Shown here: in pieces, positions 1 through 11,177 of the stretch
How the letters are laid out: every line of letters starts with the position of its first letter
How positions within the stretch are numbered: position 1 is the stretch's first letter
NCBI RefSeq assembly: GCF_008831285.2
Contig: NC_045138.2
Coordinates: 15,967,934 to 16,031,933, forward strand
DNA length: 64,000 bases
Source of the DNA: Nymphaea colorata
Lineage: Eukaryota > Streptophyta > Magnoliopsida > Nymphaeales > Nymphaeaceae
Direction of reading: 5' to 3'
The notes under the pieces: generated by a model
Seen by the model: the letters and a program-made list of their open reading frames with translations, nothing else
Database searches by the model: none
Told to the model about the DNA's origin: nothing
Position numbers and translations under genes: made by a program

Positions 1-876
1 ATCTATGGATGTCCCTCGTCTTCCCATTGTCAAATTTTTAACTTTTAGATCCAAAGCTTCTATTATGATGCCAATAAGAGTTGTGACCAGCTGGCCAGTC
101 GCTGTGCAAGAATTTCAAGTTGAAGAAATCAAGAATTTGATACTCCAAGCATATATCTTCACATCATCTTCTAAAGAATCTGCGCAACTTTAATTTACCA
201 AATTAAAGAAGAAGAAGAAGAAGAAGAAGAAGAAGAGCCCTACTATGATCTTTTCAAAAAATGTGAAAGCCAGGTATGAAAAAGCAGAAAACGGCTACAA
301 AGACTATGAGCTTTCTCAAGGCATCCATCTTCCTGCCAAGCCTCCATTGACAGTGGCTGAGAATTGTTTTACGTGTATAAACACTATCCAACCCATTTTG
401 CTAACTGTGAATGACAATATGAGAATACTTCATTTGAAATATTTCCCCAAATTTGGGGTTTTCCCACATGAAATTCTGTTCCTATTTTCTGCCATATCTA
501 TGAAGGAAATGAATCATCAAAGAGACGTATGCCTTACGACAACTATATTCTTCTCCCCAGAAAAGAAAAGACAATCAAATCTTACTCAAGGGCCACAAGA
601 ACTTGGGACCTATTCCCCAACAGCGGATCATGGGAGAAAAAGGCAAATTTCTTTCAGTGTCCATGGAATCAACTGGCTTGTTACTTGGAACAGAAGCTTC
701 GGCATAAAAATCTCCACTGTCAATCACCTCTATAAGTTACGCCCACTGTCAAACAACACACATTAGAAAACCCACTTGAAATTTTACCTTCTAGATATCC
801 GTTTGCATAGGTGTCCACCAGCTAAACAATACTTGAATAAGCCATTCCACGCTCATCTCTCAACCATCAAATCAGA
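1..876. other. Region downstream of the BCD1 gene, no gene recognised
   Basis: This stretch lies 3' of the minus-strand HIT zinc-finger gene, so its right part is probably that gene's 3' UTR. A 173-codon plus-strand open frame (245-766) runs through it. Its translation shows no domain, no compositional order and no splice context that I recognise, so I treat it as chance. The only clear structure is a GAA-type microsatellite near position 205-237. Confidence 0.4.
205..237. repeat. (GAA)n microsatellite
   Basis: About ten consecutive AAG/GAA units are read directly from the sequence. It lies downstream of the BCD1 gene. Confidence 0.9.
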
Positions 877-3800
877 TCAAGAATTAGCAATCTCCCCTTC
901 TTCCAAATCCTGACCCGCAACGTAAGCATCACTTGAAATAGAAAGATCACCTCTATATCTGCCTTCAGAGTCGAAGCTTGACATGTTTTGAAGCAGTTCA
1001 GTCCTCACAAAGTCTTCCTCATTAGAGAACCCACAGTCAGGGCCCTGAACATGACCAGCATCCGACCCATCAAGCAAGTTGAAACAAGATGTTGGCAAGA
1101 CATCCTCAAAGTCAAAATTAGTGTCTCTGTCAACTCCTAAATCTTGTATGTCTGCTGGAAAATAGTCAAAACATTCTTTTTCCTTACGATCAAATGTGTC
1201 ACTATGCGAATGTCCAGCCAAGAATGATTCACTGTCACCCTCTACAGTTAAAGTATCAGTGTGAGCAGACTCAGGGTTCGCACAGGTTACAGAACAAGAA
1301 CGAGATTCTTCAGCAGGAACATCATTTTTGTCTTCAACCTTCTCATTTGATGTAACACCAATGGAGCTAGGAAGACCACTTAAAGATTCAGCAGACCCGT
1401 TATCAGTATCTCGTTTTGAAAAATCGCTAACACCAAATTTGTCGAAATGCAATGGGAGAACAACAAGGATGATGGGGAACTCTAACACGGTGATGCCTGC
1501 CAACTGTTTGCTCAGACTACAATTAATGTTCAACTCACGAAATGGTGATTCAGTACCCTGGAATAACAAAACGCAGAGTCCAAACAACAATTATAAAATC
1601 TTCATATTGGACTGATCAAATGAAACTGCAGGACATAGTTATCTTTCTTTTATTAGAATATGGTGGCAGTAATTAGGAAAATCGAAAAAAACTATCACCT
1701 TCACTTTTTCCCTTATAAAGAACTTGAGATTGTCCACTGACTCTTTCCGAAATGGCCTCAGCTTGCACTGTTTCTGAGTATTCCATGAACCATCAATTTT
1801 CAAATGATTTTCAACTAAGGACCGCAGGCTTTTATGCTCATCCACTCTGAAACATGAGGCAATAAACTGAAGTCATTTCAGAAAAAAAATGAGTTAAGAG
1901 ATATTAGCTGATATATGGTAGAAAAGCAAGGTAAGGAATTTCTACAGCAATGTGATAGGAAAATTATAGTGACAAGATAGTCTCTGTAGAAATAAAAACC
2001 AAGAAGGAAGACGGATAATCATTTCCTTTCTGTTTTCGCTTAACAGTCAAAACATGATCTTCACTCAAAAGTCAGAACATGATCTTTGTTGATACAATCA
2101 CATGCAAGAGGAAATAAGGCATAACATCTAATGGCAGGAGAAAGGTGAATTTTTTTTTTTTATCCATGAACTTCTTTGCACCTACCATCTCCCATAGAGG
2201 GTTTACCGTTTACAGATCAGCCTCAACCTTGCAGTAATTTTCTGGGTTCTAGGATTGGCCTTAAGAATAAAATATCATAAATATAATCATTCAGTGAACT
2301 TTAAAGTGGTTAATGGCCATTATCATAAGCAACATATGAAACTTATGATATTATCAAGATATATGGACATCTAAAAATACCATACCAAGACCACCACACT
2401 TCTGAACATTTTCGCTTTAGGTTTATAAATAAATTTCATTAAAAAAACTATATTGAAAACAACTGGGGTATTTCCTATGCAACAATTCAACGAAAATTCC
2501 CATGTAAGTTTCAAATGTCATACAGACACCAAAAAGGTGGTCAATTGTGTGGATTACTCAATAGAAGTTTCACTACCATACCAACATTGTCTGTATCAAG
2601 AGTGAAAGAGTCTGTGTGGTGTTGTTCCGGTCTCGTAGTGTTGGTTTTCCTGTTTTCCTCCTTGTATGGTTGGTTAGGTCAGGTTTGTTTATCATCCTTC
2701 CGGTGAGAATATCAGAATGCCTTCCAGAGGTTGGTCAGAGATCGAGAGGTCAAAGTGCAGTTCTCCAAGCGCCTCAAGGAGAAGTCTAACCATTGGCAGA
2801 ACCAACTCTATACTCTTCTTTTATACTCACTTGCTATAACAACTGTAGCATTGGTATTTTCTCACAATAAATATCTAAATTCAACTGATAGACAACACCA
2901 AGTGTGCAGATGCCTACAAAAAGACATCTCAAATACCAGCTCAACTGAAACCAGTCATAGACCACAAATATAAAAAGAACCTTACCCATGGTCAACAAGA
3001 ACGATATCTGTCGAATAGAAACCCCACTCAATGGTCCAAAAAATGACTTTCTTCCTGTATAAGGAAACGGAATGAAAAATTATAAGACATGCACCTTTTA
3101 TCAACTGAAGAAATTTACCTTTAAATAAAATAAAACACAAGCATCTTCACCATGCAAATATGCAACTACATACAGTACTACTGAGAGTCTCGGACATCAA
3201 GATAACCTTTTGTGGAAAACCATAAATATGGCACACATATTCCTAGAATAAGGTGCGTTTCACGCAGGACAGTTGCTCAACGAATTCAAGTTACAGACTT
3301 TATGGCATAAAATGCAGCTGGCATCATGATATTGGTGGCATGATACTGACAGCTAAACATGCAAATCCAACTGATTCATGTTAGCAAGAATAAAATCTGT
3401 TCGAACAACCGAAGGAACAAATAAATACAGGATCAGGAAACTATTTCAGGCCAAGCGAAGCACATGCAGAACTCCTGATATGCACAAAAAATGAACAGCA
3501 CAAGGTCGGAGAAACTACCAAGTTCCTGCACATCATGATACTAAAGTTAATATTTGCATATGATTCAGTATCCAAAGCTGAATACAATATGAAAATATCA
3601 TAGTCCAACTGTCCGAGGAAGAATCATGTCTTTATCATGGTTATCAAAATTTAAACTATTTAGCCTGGTAGCTACTAGGAGGACTAATCCAGATCAACAA
3701 CCCAGATAGCCCTGAAAATTGACAGTCTGCCAAGACTAATACTTGGGATGAGAAAAGAATTTTGTTGATTTCAATAAAATCAGCATTCACACTTCTCTAG

Positions 3801-4771
3801 AATATATTTTATGCATAGCGAATATACCGTGTTTTAAGGACACATTTTCATGAACTCTACATTTTAATTTTAAACAGATATAATATCTAGGTCCATGCTT
3901 GCCTGAAATTCCTCATACTTTCTTTACTTGTAGATTCATTACATGCATATTTGTTTAGGTTCAAAGCACATGAAGGAGAATTTATCAAACCGCTCGTTCG
4001 TATCTCCAACAGCTCTTTCAACGACATGTTACAAAGATTCTTAATTTGGTTTAAAGAAAAAAAATATCATAGCCCAAGCAGATTGCAGAAATCTTAAGCA
4101 AGAACAAGCAGACACCAACAAAAAAGTTACCCATAAACAAACGGCATGAAACGAAAGAAAGACTAACCAACGATTATAATAAGATCGATTCTTCTTTTTC
4201 ATGGTCATTCCGGCCGGCAGGAGCAAAACGTCGATCTTCCGAGTGCGAGCAACACGCCGTAGTTCCTTCGCCCTCAAAGACAATTTAAAACCAGCGCCTC
4301 CTATCAATCCTTGCCTCAACTTCCGAGCAGACTCCGCCACTCTCTTGGTCTCCTCCAGCAGATTGTAATCTTTCACAGCACAACAACCAGAAAATTAAAG
4401 AGAGAGAACAAATTGCTAATGGAAACTGACAACGTTGGTAGTGGAGACGGAAGCGGCGTTTGGGGAAAAGAACCTGAGATGAGGTGGGCATCGTTGAATT
4501 CGGAGATAGGGATGAAGTGGGTTCGGTCCCTCCTGCCATTACAGTTGGTCCTTTGCTTATGGGACTTGACGCAGGGGAGGCTGCAGGTGCGGAGAGAGCA
4601 ACCTGGGCATCGATATTTGAAGGGTTGCACACCACACTCTTCACAGAGAGATGGACGAGGCGGCGGTTGTTCTTCGGTTGCTGCTGCTGTTGGGTGTAAT
4701 GGCGACGGTGACAAAGTCACCTTGGGATTCTGGATTTCTTCCATGAGAGAGGGGAGGTTTGTAGTGACCAT
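877..4771 (-). CDS. BCD1: BCD1-type HIT zinc-finger protein (box C/D snoRNP assembly)
   Basis: Five exons, all GT-AG with closing phases: 4771-4474, 4369-4168, 3054-2986, 1846-1699, 1557-877. They give 465 residues. Residues 43-77 form a HIT-type zinc finger with ligands C43, C46, C55, C58, C63, C67, H71 and C77. After it come a basic helical stretch and the conserved block FWTIEWGFYSTDIVLVDHGV, which is split across exons 3 and 4 and is diagnostic of the BCD1/ZNHIT6 family. In yeast and animals this protein helps assemble box C/D snoRNPs in the nucleus, and the same role is inferred here. The C-terminal exon is acidic and serine-rich, probably disordered. I chose the ATG at 4771. An in-frame ATG at 4900 would add 43 arginine-rich residues of unknown status. 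Intron 3 (1847-2985) and intron 2 (3055-4167) hold nothing recognisable. Confidence 0.9.
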
Positions 4772-6729
4772 GGGTTTAGGGCTTAAGAGGGCGGAGGTAG
4801 TGCTGCAAACGGATCGGACATGGTTAAATACCCGACATCTGACTAGAAATTCCACAGATTCGTGTCCTCGAAGCAAGATTACAACGCCTCGTTCACTCAT
4901 TGGGTCCTAAATTCGGGCTCATATTTGCTTGCTTTTAATGTTTGAATCATTCTCAATGTAGTGTTTTAGTTAATACTTTGTTTCAGTGAATGTGTTGTAA
5001 TTTCTTTTTTTTTCTCACCAGAAACTTTTCAAGAATCCAAGAAATTTGATCGATCTTCATGTGTTTACTTCGAGAGTGTCTCCTCAGTTCTAGCCGACAA
5101 TCTTTCCCTAGCAAGTGGTAAAAGGAGAATATAGAAAAACCCAAGATCAAATTTTTTGCCCAAGTTTTCCATGGCATTGTCCTTTTAAAGTTTAGTGGTA
5201 TCAGGACTCACTCTTGTGCTCAAAAGAAATATTTCAATATAAAAATTAGCTAGCTTCTCTAGAGACAAAAGACAGCTCCCAACAAGAGCTCCTTCATGTA
5301 AGATCTTCAAGTTGAAGAAGGTCATCCCGTAACTGAGGTGGAATCTTTTTGGATGATATGATAAAGGGTTTCTCAGGCTCACTTTTCCAACATTTATGGC
5401 TGGTTTGGCAAAGGGAACAGTATGTAACTATTTCATGAATCTGCCTAATTATTTTGAAATATTTGTGGAACAGTTACAAAGAGGTTTCATTGCCAAACGA
5501 AATATTAAGGAAAACATGGTTAGGTTGCCATTTCAAATACTATCAGCTAAAAGATGTATGAAGATGTATGACATTTTATTACCATTTTGATGTGGTATGG
5601 AATCTTCTTAAGTGCAATGTTTAATGGATCTTTTGCCATTTTATACTGTCCTCTCCAAATTCAACTCTCAATCTATTTTGGCATCAATAAAGCAGATCCC
5701 CGAATGAACTATTCAGATACTGCTTATTTTTGGCTCAGCATTGAATTGAGATACGGTGTTAAAAATACAAAATGATATTTAAATTTTTACATGTCATTTA
5801 ACTGTCGGGACAGCGTGAGAGATTCCTAATTCCTAATGCCCGAGTGAAAGGCTTAAGCCCCTCTTCTTCTCCCTGCCTTCAGGGTTCAGAGTTATGTCAT
5901 AAATTTGAATGTTGCACATGTCATCATTTGCAGTGAGTAGCACTCATAAGAATCAAATTAAAGAAGCATTGTCAATGTGGCACTTAGGTAGACCAGCTAT
6001 GCTATGCCATACCGGGCTACATGTCCTCTAATTGAAATGTTCATCAGAATGGGATATTTGCTGGATTCAATAAGGAAAATCCTACACCATATGCCTTGTC
6101 TGCATCTAACTTTATAAATGGGTCGGATACTTCTAATTCCAATCTGATTTCACATCCGTTTAGCTGGTTCTAATAAAAGAATCTGGTTCAATTTATTAGT
6201 CAAATTCTGATTCTCCTTGCAGTTTGATAGCTGCACCTGCCCAATATTCTGCTGGGAACCCAAAAAGATCCAAACCCAACTATAAATGCCATATCCTATT
6301 ATAGTTGTATCTAAATTCAGTTTTACAAACAAGACTCTGAAGTTAATCAAAGTTGTATCTCATTACATGAAGTTAAACTAGTCGAATTCGGTAAATGCTA
6401 TATCCAAACTCTAACCCGAACCTTTTGCAGCTCTAGATTGTCAATGGGATGTGAACTATCTTGCTGAATCCAACTACTCTAGTTTGGATTCTATTGAATT
6501 TGATTCGGGCCACTGTCATCCCCAAGTCAAATATGTAGTTGTTTAAGATAGTAAAACCCCACAGCTAGAACGCTCACTCGCAAAGTGTATCCAACTCATC
6601 AGCTTTTATAACAAGCAAGGGACAAAAAAAAATGAAGGTACCTCGAAGAGGCCAAAGTCCTCATCCCCACCCTTCCCCCTGTCTTCGTCCAAAACTGTTT
6701 CAGGGTCTAGAATAGGGAGTGTGACACAC

Positions 6730-6841
6730 ATCATTTAGAGGGTCATGCATTCACCGTTTGCAGTCAAGTGAAATAGCGGCCACAAATCATTTAGATGGTC
6801 ATGCATTCACCGTTTGCAGTCAAGTAAAATAGCGGCCACAA
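6730..6841. repeat. Tandem duplication, two 56-bp units
   Basis: Units 6730-6785 and 6786-6841 differ at about two positions. Each runs from ATCATTTAGA through CACCGTTTGCAGTCAAGT to GCGGCCACAA. The near identity suggests a recent slippage or unequal-exchange event. Confidence 0.9.
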
Positions 6842-7336
6842 AAGTCGAACTACCGGACTTTTGCTAATCTGGCCAACAAAGTAACATGGTAGCAAAAAAT
6901 GAAACTCGAACATTACCTGAAGGCCCTTGTTCTAACTCCTATCATGCCAAAGAGGCTTTAGCAGCGTAAAATCTCTTGTCGATCAGATGTTATGTAGACC
7001 TCTAGCTAAGACTATTGATCTTTTAAATTTCTCCTAAACCCAGTTTATACTTCAGATTTTACGTAAGTGTTTTTTTCTTAAACTTTTAGATATATAGAAT
7101 TTATTTTATCTCCGATGTTGACACAGTCCAGAAACCCAAAAAACAGGAGGAATTTGTGCTCTTCTGTGGCCGGTGGGTCTCACCCAGAAATTTATTCATA
7201 CGATGGGATTCATCAACATATCTTCTGTAACTCCCAAACAGACTGAATGATCATCATTATTTGTATAATTATATTGGATCGAAAGCAGGCTACCAAAGGC
7301 AGCGAAGAGGAGGTTGGACAGACATTGAATGGCATT

Positions 7337-7700
7337 TTAATTTGCTGCAACTCCGGCGCAACAAGGTCCACAAACAGTCACGTCTTCACCGTCCGGCAGA
7401 AAAAATCCACCTGCCAACTTTGCCTTTCGCTTTCCAAATGCCTCCCCTGAACCCTCTCCCCCAACCTGAGATTTCTGACTTTCTTTGTTCTTGATCAGGC
7501 CCAGACCCCATTGCAGAAGGTCAAGGAAGCTTTCCTTCTCCTCCGCATTTCTTCGCCAACAAAGAAGATCATCTTCTTTTTCCACACGCATCCAAGAGGC
7601 ATCCACAACGGGTGACAAGTCAACCCACGCATCATTTGACGGAAATGGATAGAGAGAATCGGCACATCTCGGCTGCAATGAATTGTCCGCTATCGGTTTT
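7337..7700 (-). other. Exon-like open stretch, unassigned
   Basis: A strong acceptor (TTGATTTTCAG) on the minus strand is followed by 121 open codons ending in TAG. The product is mixed in composition, with WMRVEKEDDLLCWRR followed by an acidic-Leu-Trp segment, then a Gly/Lys-rich segment and CGPCCAG near the end. It looks more protein-like than the surrounding shadows. I recognise no family, and no upstream exon splices to it in phase. It could be the last exon of an unannotated gene, a gene fragment or chance. Confidence 0.25.
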
Positions 7701-9231
7701 CTGAAAATCAATTTCTTATTTACTTTAAAAAAGGATTATTTATGTTCATTTTAGTAAATAATATCGTGAAGCGAGGAAAAACTGAGAAAATCAGTAGTTT
7801 TTAAGAGGAGCGGCACCATCATATGCCTTATCCGAGTCTTATTTTAGACTTTTGATTTCTTCATGTTCCAGTTCTGCTTAAGGAAACAAAATGTTTATTT
7901 TCAGAACAGAGTATTATTTCATGTCATTTTCGACATGGGTTTAGATCCCACCCAAATATATGTTTATTGCAAATTAAAACGCAGCTGTTTCTGATATGTC
8001 GTGTAGAAGAAACTCGCAAAAAAAATTGGAAAAAAGAAACGAAATGCTTACATTTTTTCAACTGACCTGCTTAACACGCAACTTGTTGGCTAGCATGCTT
8101 ATCCGCCTGTTGAAATTGAACTGAAGATAATCAGTGTAAGTTGTCCAATCAAATAGAGCAACAGCCTCACAATTGATACTTCAAATGTGTTTCTCAACAA
8201 AGAAACTGACAACTAAGACTTATCTTTTAGAGTTGGTACTTCTTATTGGATTGAATTATTGTGGTTCTTATGAGTTCTTATATTTAAGAATCCGTAACTT
8301 AACAGCAAAAAAAAAATTCATCTAATACATGATTTCCACTAAATAAACCATAGACCAGACATTCAAAAGCTTGAATTTGCAATCTTCTCTGAAATTTGGT
8401 AAGCTAATTGAGTTCATACTCGCGTATCAGGGACCCATGTGTGAGTGCACACATACCCACAGAACATTTCCTGCAAAATTGTGAGTGGGGTGTGTTTATT
8501 AAAGTGGGCATTCACAACGAAACTGAACCACGAGCTAAAGACACCACGTGAACCCATGTGACTCATTAAATGTCATTCCTCATGGGCGACAACCTTGAAG
8601 TTTCTACAAATTAGAACAAAAAAAAGGTATGATGACGCTTGACAAGTTTCAACTTTCAAATATCGCTACTTCAACAACTTCTTTACATTAATTTCAAAAA
8701 GCTGGAATATGACAACTTTAAAAATGCAAGCATAATCTGAATATAACGAGCCGAAGACGATGTATTTTTTCACAAACATCTTTGGGCTAGTCATGCTTGT
8801 AAATAATCAAAAACTGACATATCTTGCACACCTTGTGATATTATATGTGCTGATATTTCACGTAGATCCTTGTCAACCAGAACCAGACTGACTTTATGAT
8901 CTTATCTTCTCTTTTTTCGATATGTCTTGAGCAAAGGTTTTTCCTGTGGAGAAGATTTGTGATACAGTCTGTGGCTGGAAGCCCTTCCTGTAAGTCTCAA
9001 CAAACGGTTCCTGAAGCAACAGAAGAGGAAAGACCAATTGACCAGCAGATGCCACATCCTTTCATGCAGCAAGGTGATATATTAACAGGAGGCAGTTGGG
9101 TCCACTGCTTTTTTCTGGTTGGAAATAACCTTCTGCTTTTTTTTTCTGACCCAGAATGACTCGGATCCCACACGGAAGGGAGCTGATGCTGACTCATTTC
9201 CCAGGCTACAGTAACTCCCAATGGATAAGGA

Positions 9232-9239
9232 TATAAAAT
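9232..9239 (+). promoter_or_regulatory. TATA box of the DnaJ11-type gene
   Basis: TATAAAAT lies 152 bp before the ATG at 9384. It is followed by a CT-rich leader of the kind common in highly expressed plant genes. Transcription probably starts near 9260-9270. Confidence 0.65.
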
Positions 9240-9383
9240 AAAGGACCCACCATCCATGTGGCAGATCACAGGAACCAGAAAACCAATTATAAAAATCCTT
9301 GCACCTCTTCTCCGCAACCTCCATTCTTCACAAATCTTCCCATCTTTCTGCCTCTCTGTGTCTGTGAAGTTAGTTTATGATCA

Positions 9384-9809
9384 ATGCTAGCAGGATCATC
9401 TCATGCGGTAGCCAGTTTCAGCTGGCCAGTCTCAAGGAAGAACAGCAGCAGATCTAGGCAGACGGTGCCAGCCGCATCTTGTTCAGCCACCGTTCCGCAG
9501 ACATCTGCGCGTCTCAATCCAGCTGCATCCTTGTATGATGTTCTTGGACTCTCATGCAAGGCATCAGCCGATGATATCAAGGCAGCTTACAGAAGACTGG
9601 CTAGGACTTACCACCCTGATGTCGTAGCCTCTGACGATAAGAATGAGTCCACCTCCCACTTCATGGCGATCCATTGTGCATACTCCACACTGTCTGATCC
9701 TGAACAAAGAGCTGAATACGATAGAAAATTGTCTGCAAAGCGAACACCTTTTCGCACAAGCATCTATGGCGGAAGCAGACGGACATGGGAGACAGATCAA
9801 TGTTGGTGA
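9384..9809 (+). CDS. DNAJ11: Chaperone protein DnaJ 11-like, chloroplastic
   Basis: An intronless 141-residue protein. Residues 1-46 are Ser/Ala/Arg-rich without acidic residues, as expected for a chloroplast transit peptide. Residues 49-116 form a J-domain: helix I begins with SLYDVLGL, the invariant HPD tripeptide is at 77-79, and helix III contains the YSTLSDP motif. There is no Gly/Phe region, zinc finger or C-terminal substrate domain, so this is a type III J-protein of the small DnaJ11/DJC class that stimulates Hsp70 ATPase. The size and lack of introns match that family. The gene has its own TATA box at 9232 and CT-rich leader, and it lies about 1.4 kb from the 3' end of the thioredoxin gene on the opposite strand. 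The start is the first ATG after the leader. Confidence 0.92.
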   Translation: MLAGSSHAVASFSWPVSRKNSSRSRQTVPAASCSATVPQTSARLNPAASLYDVLGLSCKASADDIKAAYRRLARTYHPDVVASDDKNESTSHFMAIHCAYSTLSDPEQRAEYDRKLSAKRTPFRTSIYGGSRRTWETDQCW

Positions 9810-11177
9810 TTCCCATGCTCCAATCATTATATGAGCAATCTTCATATGTCTCCTACTGGGCAAGTTCATTAGAATAAAACCGACCTGGTTAAGCCCTAGA
9901 TAACGTATACATTAATTCGTATGTGGACTTTTCAGTAGAAAAAAATTGGTACTTTTATTTCGGTGTTTTACGATTCCTAAATGCATTGTCATTGTTGTCT
10001 TTCTTGTCAGTATCATAAACAGCCTTCCTTCATGAATGCATTGTAAATAGCAGTGTACAATTGGCCTTGGACAAAATGGAGAAGGTATACTTTTATACCT
10101 TACAGCACAGATGCATTATTAAGATCCTGTTATGTGGTTCCAAGGCAGCACTTCTGTGTGTGTGTGTGTATATGTGAAAGAGCGAGAGAGAGAGAGGGTC
10201 TTGTTTGTTAGATTTAGCACTAACAGTCAGACCTAAGAATTCAGAAGTGTTTAAATTAATCTCTTATCGAGCTAGCAGATCTTTTTACTGCTTAAATATG
10301 TAAACACACAAGTAGCGACTAAGTTTCCCGGTTTTACAACTCATGAACATCAGGATGCTTCAAAATATTCCCATGGATAAAGTTAAACTTGCCTTTAAGA
10401 CATAAAAGTAGTAATACAATCAGGGGCTCAGGTCCGGCGGTTCTCATTTCTACAATCGGGATTCAGCAAAGCGTGGGCTTATCACGATAAGTTACAGTAT
10501 CTTCCCTTGAAAACATTTTTCCTTTGATGCTTCATAGCTTATTCAATTACAACATGTTCATTATACATTACGTATATATCTAGACATACCTTTAAGAGTT
10601 TAAGGTGATCAATATCAGATGTTCACGTTTCCCCAAAAATCCTATGTGAGAAAACAATGTTTCTCGTCAGTTTGGTTCAATGAAAAGAAAGGGTAGTAAA
10701 TGAACTTTCTTAAAGCTTTTACAAGAGCACTTTCAGCAAAAAACACACGCAAGCAAGCAGGTTTTAGGAGACGCAAGAATGGTCTTATTGTGCATATCTT
10801 GTTTGTGTAGCATAAATAACAGATAATTGAGAGAAATAGAGTAATCTTCCACGCCTTCCATTATAACCAGCCAAAATTTATGGGATGCAATGCCAACCTA
10901 CAACCGGAGAGGACCAAGATCAAATGTCCAAGGACACGGAAGAAACACACAGGTTCATAAACAGAGGAAATTCACGTATATGATGCAAATCATAAAGAAT
11001 GACATGAGAAAATGGGTTCAAAAACAAAATCCAGGAAAATGTAACGATCATGTCTAAAGCCTATCGCTTGAGTGAAAAGAATTAAACAAAATTCTCTATT
11101 CTTAAAAGACCACAGAGTTCAACATTATTCAAAGATAGTTGGACAGGAACAGTTTCAAAAATCAAGAACATGTTTTC
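9810..11177. other. Intergenic region between the convergent DnaJ11 and thioredoxin genes
   Basis: The two genes point towards each other, so this stretch holds both 3' UTRs and terminator regions. A compound (GT)n/(GA)n microsatellite lies at about 10156-10197. No open frame or RNA gene is recognised. Confidence 0.6.
10156..10197. repeat. Compound (GT)n ... (GA)n microsatellite
   Basis: A run of GT dinucleotides changes, after a short interruption, into AG dinucleotides. It is read directly from the sequence. Confidence 0.85.

Larger units (their letters stand above)
4901..9230. other. Intergenic region between the BCD1 and DnaJ11 genes
   Basis: About 4.3 kb. The left end is the promoter side of the minus-strand BCD1 gene. 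It holds a 56-bp tandem duplication at 6730-6841 and an exon-like minus-strand stretch at 7337-7700. The stretch 6100-6540 has the look of a decayed dispersed repeat, but I could not delimit termini. Nothing else is recognisable. Confidence 0.5.

Noticed and set aside
245-766. A 173-codon plus-strand open frame
   Set aside because: No recognisable domain, no start context or splice signals, and it lies in the 3' flank of the BCD1 gene. Its length is possible by chance in this composition.
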